Below are positions 53,535-62,812 of a DNA stretch of 64,000 nt, one piece after another. The stretch comes from an uncultured Alphaproteobacteria bacterium (GTDB lineage: Bacteria > Pseudomonadota > Alphaproteobacteria > HIMB59 > GCA-002718135), in contig CACJGU010000001.1 in NCBI GenBank assembly GCA_902593125.1, positions 112,774-176,773 on the forward strand, in the 5' to 3' direction. Position 1 is the stretch's first letter; each line of letters opens with the position of its first letter. Below the pieces are notes generated by a model. It ran no database searches and had not been told where the DNA came from. It was given only the letters and a program-made list of their open reading frames with translations. The position numbers were made by a program, and so were the translations under genes.

Positions 53535-55658
53535 TTAGCCCTTTAACCTTTCCAAAGAAGAAACCTCAGGCTCTAATCTTAAAGCTGCAATAATATTTTG
53601 TAAATGATTAGTATCTCTAACTTCAATATCAATAATTATTTCAAAAAAATCTGCTTTTCTTACAGAAAAATTAATATTTGATATATTGCCATTATTTTTT
53701 GCAATTAAAGTAGTAATTTTACCTAAACTACCAGGTTTGTTGTTTAAAACTACTATTACTTTAGCGTTAGAAACTGAGCTTATATTGTTTTCATTATCCC
53801 ATGAAATATTTAACCATCTATCAGGGGTATCTTGATAGGATGTAAGGGTTTTACAATCAATTGTATGGACAGCAACTCCTATTCCTGCAGTAACTATTCC
53901 AACAATGTTATCACCCTTAAGAGGGGAGCAGCAACCTGCTAAATGATATGACATTCCTGCTGTTAGTCCATTTAGTTTTATAGGATTAACTAAATCATTA
54001 TTAAATTTACTCTTGGCACTATAATTAAATTCAGGATATATTTTTTTAATTACATTAAGTACTGTTAATGATCCAGAGCCTAATAGTTCATACAAATCAT
54101 TTATTGATTTCAAATTAAATTCTTTTTTTATCTTATCTTCAATACTATTATTCATTTCAAAATTTTCTTTCTGAAAAAAAGAATTTAATATTTCTCTTCC
54201 AAATAATAAATGCTCATCCCTTTTTTTATTTCTAAAAAATCTTCTTAACTGAGACTTAACTTTTGTTGTAACAGCAAATCTTTGCCATAAAGGTGATGGT
54301 TGAGCTGCATCAGAAGTTAAAATTTCAATTTGATCTCCATTTTTGAGTATTGTTTTTAAAGGTTGTAGTTTTTCATTGATTTTTACAGCCACACATTTAT
54401 CCCCTACTTGACTGTGAATTGAATAGGCAAAATCAATTGGTGTAGCATTTTTTGGTAATTCTATAATATCACCTTTTGGTGTAAAAACATAAATGTCATT
54501 TTGGAATACTTTTAGTTTAGAATTTTCTATAAGCTCATCTTGTGAAATTGATGAGTTCATTGAATCTATCAAGTCATGTATCCAAATATATTCCTTAGCA
54601 TCTTTTTCTTTAATTTTTTTTGGATCTTTATATTTCCAATGTGCTGCAACACCAAAATCAGCAATTTCATTCATGACATTTGATCGAAATTGAATTTCAA
54701 TTTTTTTATTTTTAGGACCCATAATTGATGTGTGTAGTGCGCGATAACCATTAAATTTAGGGGCAGAAATAAAATCTTTAAATCTTCCTTGTATATATGT
54801 AAATTTTCTATGAATAATGCCTAAACATCTATAGCACTCTCTAGTAGAATTAGTAACAATCCTAAATGCCATTATATCAGTTAGCTGCTCAAATGAAATA
54901 TTCTTATTTTTGATTTTATTCCAGATTGAGTAGGGTGACTTTATTCTACCTTCTATTTTACATACAATATCTTCTTGTAACAAAATTTTCTTTAATTCAT
55001 ATCTTATTTCATCAATAATATTTTCATCTTTAGATTTAAGGTAATCAAGCCTATCTATTATAGATTTTCTAGCTTCAGAATTTATTATTTTAAATGACAA
55101 GTCTTCCAGTTCATCCTGCCATTCTTTCATTCCTAATCGTTGAGCTAATGGGGCAAAAACCTCAAGGGTTTCTAGAGCAACTTTCTTTTTTTTATTTTCA
55201 TCTTTTATAAAATTAATTGTCCTCATATTATGCAATCTATCAGCTAACTTTATCATTATGACTCTTACATCTTTTGTAGTAGCTAAAATGAGTTTTTTAT
55301 AATTCTCACCAAATTTAAGATTATTTATCTTTAATGAATAATTACTAATTTTAGTTAATCCTTGAACCAAATCGGATATTTGACTTCCAAATTTATCATC
55401 TATTTCATTAATACTTAAATTGGTATCTTCTAAAGTATCATGCAAAAGTCCAGCAACAATTGAGTCTGCATCTAATTTAATAGATGTTAAAATTTTGGCT
55501 ACTTCCAGAGGGTGTATGATAAAGGGATCTCCAGATTTTCTTAATTGATCACTATGTACGTTTTCACTTAACTTCAGTGCATCATATACTTTATTTTTTT
55601 CTTCAATTTTTAAATAGTGAGTCAGCTTATCTAATTCTTTAAAAATTTCATTGATCAT
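53535..55658 (-). CDS. spoT: Bifunctional (p)ppGpp synthetase/hydrolase
   Basis: The 707-residue Rel/SpoT protein has the HD hydrolase domain (IIHPLEVAKILTSI...LLHDTLEDTNLS near residue 45-80), a synthetase domain with RFKDFISAPKFNGYRALHTSIMGP and EIQFRS, a TGS domain (VFTPKGDIIELPKNATPIDFAYSIHS) and C-terminal ACT domain. Both catalytic halves look intact, so it is the single Rsh enzyme. A TTG at 55664 is in frame, but the ATG at 55658 is the better start. It is followed by acpS. Confidence 0.96.
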   Translation of the reverse strand: MINEIFKELDKLTHYLKIEEKNKVYDALKLSENVHSDQLRKSGDPFIIHPLEVAKILTSIKLDADSIVAGLLHDTLEDTNLSINEIDDKFGSQISDLVQGLTKISNYSLKINNLKFGENYKKLILATTKDVRVIMIKLADRLHNMRTINFIKDENKKKKVALETLEVFAPLAQRLGMKEWQDELEDLSFKIINSEARKSIIDRLDYLKSKDENIIDEIRYELKKILLQEDIVCKIEGRIKSPYSIWNKIKNKNISFEQLTDIMAFRIVTNSTRECYRCLGIIHRKFTYIQGRFKDFISAPKFNGYRALHTSIMGPKNKKIEIQFRSNVMNEIADFGVAAHWKYKDPKKIKEKDAKEYIWIHDLIDSMNSSISQDELIENSKLKVFQNDIYVFTPKGDIIELPKNATPIDFAYSIHSQVGDKCVAVKINEKLQPLKTILKNGDQIEILTSDAAQPSPLWQRFAVTTKVKSQLRRFFRNKKRDEHLLFGREILNSFFQKENFEMNNSIEDKIKKEFNLKSINDLYELLGSGSLTVLNVIKKIYPEFNYSAKSKFNNDLVNPIKLNGLTAGMSYHLAGCCSPLKGDNIVGIVTAGIGVAVHTIDCKTLTSYQDTPDRWLNISWDNENNISSVSNAKVIVVLNNKPGSLGKITTLIAKNNGNISNINFSVRKADFFEIIIDIEVRDTNHLQNIIAALRLEPEVSSLERLKG

Positions 55659-55694
55659 CTTCAAATAAATTTTACTAATAAAAAATTTAATTTA

Positions 55695-56141
55695 TTAAGC
55701 TTGAGATTTATTTTCTTGAGTTTGAATGTCACTTGGCAATTCTTCTGAGCCTTTTTCTTCTGAGCCTTTTTCTTCTGAGATTTCTTCTTCTGATAATTTA
55801 TTTTCTAGAGTAATATCATCAATATTATTTTGATCTTCAATTAATTGTTCAGAAATATTTTTTTCTTCATTGTTATCTTGATCCGATTCATTTAAATCTT
55901 CTTCTTCTTCAGCAAAAGTTGTTGTTTGATACTCTTCAATTAAATCATTTTTTAATTGCTCTGAAGTAATTGTTTGTGAAGCAATTTCACGAAGGGCAAT
56001 TACAGTATGTTTATCATTATCTTTATCAACAGTAGGATTCTCTCCTGAAAAAAGTCTTCTAGCACGATTTGATGCAACTAAAACTAATTCGAATCTACTT
56101 GGAAATTTATCTATACAATCTTCTACGGTAATTCTTGCCAT
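55695..56141 (-). CDS. rpoZ: RNA polymerase omega subunit with acidic tail
   Basis: The first ~70 residues match omega: [33 protein letters not shown] and [11 protein letters not shown]. The rest (about residues 80-148) is a Glu/Asp-rich tail that contains an EEKGS repeat. Total length is 148 residues, longer than the common 80-130. It stabilises RNA polymerase and is the usual neighbour of spoT (about 36 bases). Confidence 0.94.
   Translation of the reverse strand: MARITVEDCIDKFPSRFELVLVASNRARRLFSGENPTVDKDNDKHTVIALREIASQTITSEQLKNDLIEEYQTTTFAEEEEDLNESDQDNNEEKNISEQLIEDQNNIDDITLENKLSEEEISEEKGSEEKGSEELPSDIQTQENKSQA
55741..55780 (-). repeat. 15-base in-frame tandem repeat in the rpoZ tail
   Basis: The 15-base unit TTCTTCTGAGCCTTT (plus-strand reading) is repeated twice in full with a third partial copy. 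In the minus-strand frame it encodes EEKGS repeats. The copies are identical, suggesting a recent expansion that may vary between strains. Confidence 0.85.
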
Positions 56142-56179
56142 AATGGGCTTATAGTTAAGTAATTTAAAAAGTAAACAAT

Positions 56180-56626
56180 TTAATTATTTTTTAAAATTCT
56201 TTCTTTTTTAAGATTCCAATCTTTTTCCTTTATAGACTGTCTTTTATCGAATTTTTTCTTACCCTTGCCAAGACCAAAATTCAATTTAACAAAACCTTTA
56301 TTATCAAAAAATAAGGAAATAGGTACTATAGATATACCGCCTTGTTTTAATTGTCCTAAAATTTTATTAATCTCTTTTTTTGTAACAAGTAATTTTCTAT
56401 CTTTATTAGGATTATAAAGTTTGTCATTTGAATTATTATATTTTTTTATATAGCAGTTTGATAACCATAATTCTCCATTTTTTTCTATAATAAATGAGCC
56501 TCTTATTGATCCTGTATTTATTCTCAATGATTTAACTTCGGAACCAGTTAAAACAAGGCCGGCATTAATATTTTGTGAAATCAAATAATCATGATTTGCT
56601 CTCTTGTTTGCGGCTATAATTTTCAT
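56180..56626 (-). CDS. smpB: SsrA-binding protein
   Basis: The 148-residue protein has the SmpB core: [70 protein letters not shown]. It binds tmRNA in trans-translation. It is the gene between dapA (abutting) and rpoZ (38-base gap). Confidence 0.97.
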   Translation of the reverse strand: MKIIAANKRANHDYLISQNINAGLVLTGSEVKSLRINTGSIRGSFIIEKNGELWLSNCYIKKYNNSNDKLYNPNKDRKLLVTKKEINKILGQLKQGGISIVPISLFFDNKGFVKLNFGLGKGKKKFDKRQSIKEKDWNLKKERILKNN

Positions 56627-57499
56627 TTAAATAAGATTATTTTCTATTAAGCAATTTTTAACTTCATTTTTTGTTTCATCAGTAATTTCATAAAGTGGTA
56701 GTCTAGTTTCAGATGAGCATAATCCTAACAATGAAGCTGCATATTTTACTGGCCCTGGGCTAGACTCTAAAAATAAACTGTTGTGTAATTTTGATAATTG
56801 TAAATTAATTTCCTGTGCTTTTTTTATATTTTTTTCTCTCCAAGCTTTATGCATATCAGAACAAAGTTTTGGAGCTACATTAGCAGTAACTGAAATGCAT
56901 CCATGACCTCCTTGTGCTAAATACGCAAGGGCTGTACCATCCTCTCCAGATAAATAACAAAATTCTGAATTAATAATTTTTTGAGTTAAAACTGGTCTGA
57001 ACAAATCATTAGTTGCATCTTTTACTCCAATAATATTTTTAATTTTTGATAAACTAGCCATAGTATCTATTGACATATCTACTATTGATCTACCTGGAAT
57101 ATTATAAATAATAATTGGCAGTGAAGTATTTTCAGATATTTTTTTATAATGTTCATAGAGTCCAATTTGTGTTGGTTTATTATAATAAGGGGTAACTATT
57201 AAAGCAGCATCTGCTCCAGCTGACTCGGCATGTTTAGTATATTCAATTGCTTCTAATGTATTATTAGATCCAGTACCTGCAATGATCGGCAGTCTTTTAT
57301 CTGCAATCCTAATAGTTTCTTCAATGACTTTTTTGTGTTCATCATGAGATAAAGTTGGTGATTCACCAGTTGTTCCACAAGGTACTAAACCGTCAGATCC
57401 ATTTTCAATTAAATTATTAATTACTTTAATCAAAGATTCATAATCTACCTCTCCATTCTTAAATGGAGTAATAACCGCCGGTATACTTCCCTTAAACAT
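56627..57499 (-). CDS. dapA: 4-hydroxy-tetrahydrodipicolinate synthase
   Basis: The 290-residue TIM-barrel lyase has the Schiff-base Lys in IIGVKDATND near residue 161, YNIPGRS near 133, and GTTGESPTLSHDEH near 43. It begins the diaminopimelate and lysine branch from aspartate semialdehyde and pyruvate. It is the first gene in front of smpB. Confidence 0.96.
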   Translation of the reverse strand: MFKGSIPAVITPFKNGEVDYESLIKVINNLIENGSDGLVPCGTTGESPTLSHDEHKKVIEETIRIADKRLPIIAGTGSNNTLEAIEYTKHAESAGADAALIVTPYYNKPTQIGLYEHYKKISENTSLPIIIYNIPGRSIVDMSIDTMASLSKIKNIIGVKDATNDLFRPVLTQKIINSEFCYLSGEDGTALAYLAQGGHGCISVTANVAPKLCSDMHKAWREKNIKKAQEINLQLSKLHNSLFLESSPGPVKYAASLLGLCSSETRLPLYEITDETKNEVKNCLIENNLI

Positions 57500-57508
57500 T
57501 ATTGTAAT

Positions 57509-57600
57509 TGGCGGAGAGAGAGGGATTCGAACCCTCGGAAGGAATTACTTCCTTCGCAGGTTTAGCAAACCTGTGGTTTAAGCCACTCACCCATCTCTCC
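57509..57600 (-). tRNA. tRNA-Ser (anticodon GCT)
   Basis: A 92-base serine tRNA on the minus strand with a long variable arm (GAAGGAAGTAATTCCTTC region). The anticodon loop is TTGCTAA on a CAGGT/ACCTG stem, T-loop TTCGAAT, acceptor GGAGAGA, and encoded CCA (complement at 57509-57511). Confidence 0.96.
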
Positions 57601-57867
57601 TTAAAGTTAATATTCAAAGTAAAGCCTTTCTCACTTCATCAAAATCAAAGTTTTCAGTAGTATTCTACCTGTAACTTATCAATCACTAACGAATAATTAT
57701 CATAAAAATAAATGGGATAATATAAAAATATTAAACTTTTCGAGTACAAATTAAACCTGAGCATTAATTCTTCATTTAAGAACAAGATTAAAGGTAGAAA
57801 TTAATTACTTAAGAGAATTAGACTTTCATAATTCATAAATACATATATTTACTTTATTTATTAAAAT
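57601..57867. other. 267-base AT-rich gap before the epimerase gene
   Basis: No gene, tRNA or riboswitch is visible. Close to its end is the short string ACTTTCATAATTCA (57822-57835), which recurs at 58995-59008 and, less exactly, at 58957-58971. The gap is the longest gene-free stretch in the window and marks the left edge of a small accessory region. Confidence 0.5.
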
Positions 57868-58857
57868 ATGAGAAAGTTTAAAAAAGTTTTAATTACCGGT
57901 ATTAATGGATCAGGAGGGAGCTATTTATCTGAATACATAATTAAAAATAATCCAAAAGTTAAAATTTTTGGCAGTATCAGAAGTAATAACACAAACAATA
58001 TTTCAAAATTTAAAAAAAAAATTAATCTTATTAAATGTGATTTAAATAAGTATAATCAATGTGTAAATCTGGTTTCTAAAAGTAAGCCAGATGCAATTTT
58101 TCACCTTGCTTCTTCAGCTGATGTGAAACGCTCATTTGACTATCCTTATGAAATTATTCTAAATAATAATAATTGTACGTTAAACTTATTAGAAGCAATA
58201 AGAGTAAAAAAAATTGATCCGATAATACAAATTTGTAGCACTTCTGAAGTTTATGGACAGGTTGAAAAAAAAAACATGCCTATAAAAGAAGATCAATTTA
58301 TAAAACCTATCAACCCTTATGCTGTATCAAAAACCTTTCAAGATTTATTAGCTTATAATTATTATTTAAATTATAATATGAAAATTATTATTACACGGAT
58401 GTTCACTTATATAAATGCAAGAAGAATAAATTTATTTGCTTCTCACTGGGCTTATCAAATCGCAAAGATAGAATTCAATCAAGCAAAATATCTTTATCAT
58501 GGCAATCTTAACTCATCAAGAAATATAATAGATATTGATGATGCGATGGAAGCTTACTGGCTAGCTGCTACAAAAGGAAAGATTGGAGAAATCTATAATA
58601 TAGGTGGTACAAAACAAATCAAATTAAAAGATTTCTTAAAAAAATTAGTTAAGTTATCAAATAAAAAAATAATAACAAAATTAGATAAAAATTTACTTAG
58701 AAAAACTGATATCAATACACAAATTCCTAGCTCGACAAAATTTATTAAGGATACAAAATGGAAACCAAAAATAAATTTTGAAACAAGTTTAATAAATTTT
58801 TTAAATGAAATGCGAACTAAAGTTATATTTGATTTAAAAAAAAGAACTAAGATTTAA
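57868..58857 (+). CDS. NAD-dependent epimerase/dehydratase, GDP-mannose 4,6-dehydratase-like
   Basis: The 329-residue extended short-chain dehydrogenase has a GINGSGGSYLSEYII nucleotide loop, FHLASSADVKRSF, the catalytic pair in NPYAVSKTFQDL (Tyr and Lys) after CSTSEVYG, and MFTYINARRINLFASHW. This resembles GDP-mannose 4,6-dehydratases and their reductase relatives, suggesting a nucleotide-sugar step for a surface polysaccharide. Its last codons and stop lie in a duplicated fragment of the HupE-like gene, so its present C-terminus may have been changed by recombination. No neighbouring sugar genes. Confidence 0.83.
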   Translation: MRKFKKVLITGINGSGGSYLSEYIIKNNPKVKIFGSIRSNNTNNISKFKKKINLIKCDLNKYNQCVNLVSKSKPDAIFHLASSADVKRSFDYPYEIILNNNNCTLNLLEAIRVKKIDPIIQICSTSEVYGQVEKKNMPIKEDQFIKPINPYAVSKTFQDLLAYNYYLNYNMKIIITRMFTYINARRINLFASHWAYQIAKIEFNQAKYLYHGNLNSSRNIIDIDDAMEAYWLAATKGKIGEIYNIGGTKQIKLKDFLKKLVKLSNKKIITKLDKNLLRKTDINTQIPSSTKFIKDTKWKPKINFETSLINFLNEMRTKVIFDLKKRTKI

Positions 58858-58888
58858 AAATAATTTTGAACTTTTATAACAAATATCA
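58848..58888. repeat. Duplicated fragment of the HupE-like gene at the epimerase 3' end
   Basis: A 31-base identical match begins with TAAGATTTAAAAATAATTTT and ends at 58878; 39 of 41 bases match 59217-59257 inside the HupE-like gene, same orientation. It supplies the last codons and TAA of the epimerase. Confidence 0.85.
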
Positions 58889-59037
58889 GAGGTCAATTGT
58901 TCTAATTCATTTATCTTTATAGCATAGGATAATTTAGGATAACATCAAAAAATTTTACTTTTCATAATTCCAAATTTTGAATAGGAAAAAGGGAACTTTC
59001 ATAATTCAATATGATAATTCAAAATTAATAAAAAAGA
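58858..59037. other. 180-base gap with repeated short strings
   Basis: No coding sequence of its own. It begins inside the duplicated HupE-gene fragment and contains two versions of ACTTT(T)CATAATTC (58957 and 58995), plus AGGATAATTTAGGATAA. The region separates convergent genes and looks like a recombination scar rather than a gene. Confidence 0.45.
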
Positions 59038-60195
59038 TCAAAATAAATTAATTCTTTGAAAAAACCAATATAGACCTATACTTGCTATTAGAATAGATGA
59101 AGGTATCTGAAAAGTTATTCTAAAATACCTATTTTTTGCAAATTTTATTCCAACTAATAAATATAAAAATAATATTAACAAAATTTGAGCAACTTCAATA
59201 CCAATATTAAAAGAAATAAGATTTAAAAATAATTTTGAACTTTTATATCCAATATCACTTAAAACTAATGCAAACCCAAGACCATGAAGTAATCCAAAAA
59301 ATAAGATTACAATATATCTCAAGTATTCTTTAATGTAATTTTTAAAAATATTCTCTAACCCAACATAAACAATTGAAATGGCTATAATAGGCTCAACAAT
59401 GTGAGGGTTAATTTTAATTAGAGATAGAGAAACAAAAATTAATGTAATTGAATGGGCAATAGTAAATATAGTAATTTGTTTAACTAATTTATTTAAAGAT
59501 GATGAAAATAAAAAGAGTCCAAAAATAAACAAAATATGATCTAAGCCTTTTGGAACTATATGTTGAATTCCTAAGATAAAAAATTTTGAAATACTAACAA
59601 AAGAAGATCTAAAATTATTTTCTCTTAAAAATATTTGATCAGATTCGACTCCTGGCTGCAAGTACTCTGTATATAAATCATCATCTATTTTTAATTCATT
59701 ATTCTCTCTTAAAATAATAGGTCCATAATTTTTAAACCATTTGAAAGTAAATTGTTCAGAATTTTTATTTAATGCAATTTTAAAATAAATTAATGAGTCT
59801 CTGCTAATTTCAAAATTAGTAATATCTTTAATTTCAATTCTAACAAGATCAATCTTTGAAAATTTATTATTTATTTTAATTTCAATATTAGATTTTATTT
59901 CTTCCCACTTTTCTATAAAAAGGTTCTCGAGTTCAGTTTTATCCAATAGTCGATATTTATCATAAATGTCAGTTAATGGAGAAGAATTGGTATTTGTTAT
60001 TTTTGATGCATCGATATTTGATAAAATCAATTCGGCATTTAATCTAATTTCAAAATTTAAATAATTGTCATCATAATAAAAATCAGCAATAGAAGGTTTA
60101 ATTTCATGAGCAAATGAAGTTATGGTAAATGAGTTTAAAAAGATTGAAATAATTATAAATAAATATAATTTTATGTATTGAATATAAGATATCAT
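59038..60195 (-). CDS. HupE/UreJ-type membrane protein
   Basis: A 385-residue protein (from the ATG at 60195) with a signal peptide (cleavage predicted after FA, leaving an N-terminal His30 in HEIKPSIADFYY). A periplasmic domain follows to about residue 195, then a C-terminal membrane domain with six or seven helices and IQHIVPKGLDHILFIFGLFL. This is HupE_UreJ_2-like; family members are linked with nickel, cobalt or other metal uptake, usually without direct proof. An in-frame start at 60237 would cross the divergent gene's start and is unlikely. The paired starts at 60195 and 60197 are 1 base apart. Confidence 0.8.
   Translation of the reverse strand: MISYIQYIKLYLFIIISIFLNSFTITSFAHEIKPSIADFYYDDNYLNFEIRLNAELILSNIDASKITNTNSSPLTDIYDKYRLLDKTELENLFIEKWEEIKSNIEIKINNKFSKIDLVRIEIKDITNFEISRDSLIYFKIALNKNSEQFTFKWFKNYGPIILRENNELKIDDDLYTEYLQPGVESDQIFLRENNFRSSFVSISKFFILGIQHIVPKGLDHILFIFGLFLFSSSLNKLVKQITIFTIAHSITLIFVSLSLIKINPHIVEPIIAISIVYVGLENIFKNYIKEYLRYIVILFFGLLHGLGFALVLSDIGYKSSKLFLNLISFNIGIEVAQILLILFLYLLVGIKFAKNRYFRITFQIPSSILIASIGLYWFFQRINLF
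59217..59257. repeat. Source copy of the duplicated HupE-gene fragment
   Basis: This stretch of the HupE-like coding region matches 58848-58888 (31 bases identical, 39 of 41 overall). Here it encodes part of the membrane domain in the minus frame, so this copy is taken as the original. Confidence 0.85.
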
Positions 60196-60196
60196 A

Positions 60197-61006
60197 ATGA
60201 AATATTTATATAGTAAGCTAATATTTATTATAATCATAAGTTCAATATCAAAAATAAGCTTAAGTCATGAGTTCTGGATTGATCCTGAAAATTATAATTT
60301 AAAAAATAAAGACATAATTACAGCTGGAGTATTTATTGGAGACAACTTTGAAGGATACCAAATTGCTTTCTCTAGAGAATATTTTAAAAATTTAAACTTA
60401 TTTTCAAATAATAAAAAAATTAAAATACAAGGAAGATTAGGAGATTTTCCAGCTCTTAATATAAAAAAAACATTCAAAGGATTGAATATTATACAAATTG
60501 AGTCACAGATGAATTATGTAAATTATGAGAATTTAACAAAATTTGAAGTTTTTTCTAGGCAAAAAGGTTACAGCAATCTAGCAGATAAACATAGAAAAAA
60601 TAACTATCCTGAGAGCTTTGTAGAAAGTTATAAAAGATACGCAAAATCTTTAGTTAGTGTTGAAACCTTTAATGGAAATGATGTTGATACCAATATGGAG
60701 CTAGAATTAATATTTTTAGACAATCCATTAAAAAATTTAAAAAAAAGTAAAAGAGTATTATTAGAATATCAAAATAAAATACTTACCGACCATAAAGTTT
60801 CTTTAATGAGTTTTAATAATGGATATTTTAGAAAAGAATATGTTAAAACAAATAAAGATGGATATTTTGAATATTTTTTTAAAAATGATACAAAATATCT
60901 AATTGAAAGTGTTGTTATAATTGAAGGTAGTAATAAAAAAAAACATAATTATGCAAAATGGCATTCTTTGTGGACTTCCTATACTTTTAGAACACCAGAT
61001 AAATAA
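60197..61006 (+). CDS. DUF4198-like exported protein
   Basis: The 269-residue protein has a signal peptide (residues 1-23; SLS then H24) and a mature chain starting HEFWIDPENYNL, the opening of DUF4198 proteins. Two beta-rich halves end in AKWHSLWTSYTFRTP. DUF4198 members are periplasmic, some near nickel/cobalt uptake genes, and a mature N-terminal His could bind a metal. Its ATG is one base from the divergent HupE-like start, so they share a promoter zone and probably a regulon. It is followed 3 bases later by a small membrane protein. Confidence 0.78.
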   Translation: MKYLYSKLIFIIIISSISKISLSHEFWIDPENYNLKNKDIITAGVFIGDNFEGYQIAFSREYFKNLNLFSNNKKIKIQGRLGDFPALNIKKTFKGLNIIQIESQMNYVNYENLTKFEVFSRQKGYSNLADKHRKNNYPESFVESYKRYAKSLVSVETFNGNDVDTNMELELIFLDNPLKNLKKSKRVLLEYQNKILTDHKVSLMSFNNGYFRKEYVKTNKDGYFEYFFKNDTKYLIESVVIIEGSNKKKHNYAKWHSLWTSYTFRTPDK

Positions 61007-61009
61007 ATA

Positions 61010-61354
61010 ATGATTAATTCAATACCAATAAAAGACTTCTTTGAAGGAAAAATAAAACTCTGGAAATCATATTGGCTTGTAGGTGAATTATTAAATGGGC
61101 TTGTATTACTAATAATATTTAATCTCGAAATTTATTTTTTTAATGCCAATAGCTCTGTGTCTCAAATACCTTTTTTAAATTTTTCTAACTTAACTATAAT
61201 ATCAAAATTAACAATATTTATATGGACAATATTTATTTCAATAGGAATTTGGAGATCAGCAGAAAATTATAAAGGTAATATATTTTGGATTATTTTAACT
61301 TTTATAATTGTAGCTTATAGATGCTACTCTTTACGATTAATTTTTTTTGTTTAA
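61010..61354 (+). CDS. Unknown small membrane protein downstream of DUF4198
   Basis: The 114-residue protein has three hydrophobic segments (about 22-42, 60-80 and 88-110). The order and the ending [12 protein letters not shown] are not familiar to me. The gene begins 3 bases after the DUF4198 stop, so the two form an operon that may act with the HupE-like protein. It overlaps the convergent gatB end by 18 bases. Confidence 0.55.
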   Translation: MINSIPIKDFFEGKIKLWKSYWLVGELLNGLVLLIIFNLEIYFFNANSSVSQIPFLNFSNLTIISKLTIFIWTIFISIGIWRSAENYKGNIFWIILTFIIVAYRCYSLRLIFFV

Positions 61355-62812
61355 TTTATTTTTTAAAATATCATTTAATATTTTAGGATTAGCCTTTCCT
61401 TTGGTTTTTTTCATAGCTTGACCAACAAAAAAACCTAGAAGTTTATCTTTACCACCCAGATACTGTTCGACCATTTTTGGATTGTCCTTAATAACCTCAT
61501 CAATGACTTCTTCTATTTTTCCCTGATCTGTAACTTGTTGCAGTCCTTTATCATCTACAATTTGTTTAGCAGTTTTTCCTGAAGAAAACATATCTTCCAG
61601 TACATCTTTTGCAATTTTGCCAGAAATTTCATTTGTAGAAATTAACTTTATAAGCTGTCCGAGATTTTCAGGTGATACTGGAGAGTTTTTCAATTCGATA
61701 TTATTTTTGTTTAATAATGAAAACAATTCAGATGTAATCCAATTGACAACTATTTTAGCATGATTTTTTAATTCCGGATCTGAATTTATTGATTGATTAA
61801 AATAATCAGATGTTTGTTTATCTGCAGTTAAAACTGAAGCGTCATAATTAGACAATTTATAATTATCAATAAATTTATTTTTTAACTCATCTGGTAGCTC
61901 TGGAATTGATGATTTAATTTTTCCTATTTCCTCTTCAGAAATTTCTAGTGGTAATAAATCTGGATCAGGAAAGTATCTATAATCGTGAGCTTCTTCTTTA
62001 TTTCTCATAGGTCTAGTTTTACCTGTAGATGTATTAAAAAGCATAGTATTTTGCTCTATAGATCCTCCTGACTCTAAAATTTCAATTTGTCTTTTTGCTT
62101 CATAATTAATTGCTTGTTTAATAAACTTAATAGAGTTTAGATTTTTAATTTCACAACGAGTTCCATATTCATCACCTGGTTTTCTTACTGAAATATTTAC
62201 ATCAGCTCTTAACGAGCCCTCTTGCATATTTCCATCACATGTATCTAAATACATTAAAATTGATCTGATTTTAGATATATACATTCCAGCTTCATCAGGT
62301 GTTCTAATATCAGGCTCACTCACAATTTCCATTAAAGCAACACCAGATCTGTTGAGATCAACATATGTCTTTGAAGGATTTTGATCGTGTAAACTTTTAC
62401 CAGCATCTTGTTCTAGATGTAATCTTACAATTCTAATATCTTTTGATGTGCCATCTTTAAAATCAATTGTAACTTTTCCTTCTCCAACAATTGGATATTT
62501 ATACTGGCTAATTTGATATCCTTGTGGAAGATCGGCATAAAAGTAATTTTTTCTATCAAATACTGAATAATTATTAATTTTAGCATTTAAACCAACTCCA
62601 GTTTTTACTGCCTGTTCTACACAATACTTATTAATTACTGGCAACATTCCTGGCATAGCAGCATCAACTAAAGATACTTGACTATTTGGTAATGAGCCAA
62701 ATTTAGTAGATGATGAAGAAAATAATTTAGAATTTGATTTTACCTGAGCATGTATTTCAAGACCTATTACCATTTCCCAATCATGCTTTTCACCTTTTAT
62801 TAAATTATTCAT
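61337..62812 (-). CDS. gatB: Glu/Asp-tRNA(Gln/Asn) amidotransferase subunit B
   Basis: The 491-residue protein has the GatB core ([85 protein letters not shown]) and the C-terminal YqeY-like tail ([24 protein letters not shown]). With GatA and GatC it amidates misacylated Glu-tRNA(Gln) or Asp-tRNA(Asn), and probably stands in for a missing GlnRS and/or AsnRS. It overlaps gatA by 8 bases. Confidence 0.97.
   Translation of the reverse strand: MNNLIKGEKHDWEMVIGLEIHAQVKSNSKLFSSSSTKFGSLPNSQVSLVDAAMPGMLPVINKYCVEQAVKTGVGLNAKINNYSVFDRKNYFYADLPQGYQISQYKYPIVGEGKVTIDFKDGTSKDIRIVRLHLEQDAGKSLHDQNPSKTYVDLNRSGVALMEIVSEPDIRTPDEAGMYISKIRSILMYLDTCDGNMQEGSLRADVNISVRKPGDEYGTRCEIKNLNSIKFIKQAINYEAKRQIEILESGGSIEQNTMLFNTSTGKTRPMRNKEEAHDYRYFPDPDLLPLEISEEEIGKIKSSIPELPDELKNKFIDNYKLSNYDASVLTADKQTSDYFNQSINSDPELKNHAKIVVNWITSELFSLLNKNNIELKNSPVSPENLGQLIKLISTNEISGKIAKDVLEDMFSSGKTAKQIVDDKGLQQVTDQGKIEEVIDEVIKDNPKMVEQYLGGKDKLLGFFVGQAMKKTKGKANPKILNDILKNKLNKKN

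Noticed and set aside
57601..57867. A small RNA or regulatory RNA in the gap after tRNA-Ser
   Set aside because: No stable GC-rich stem, terminator or known motif could be seen in the AT-rich gap.
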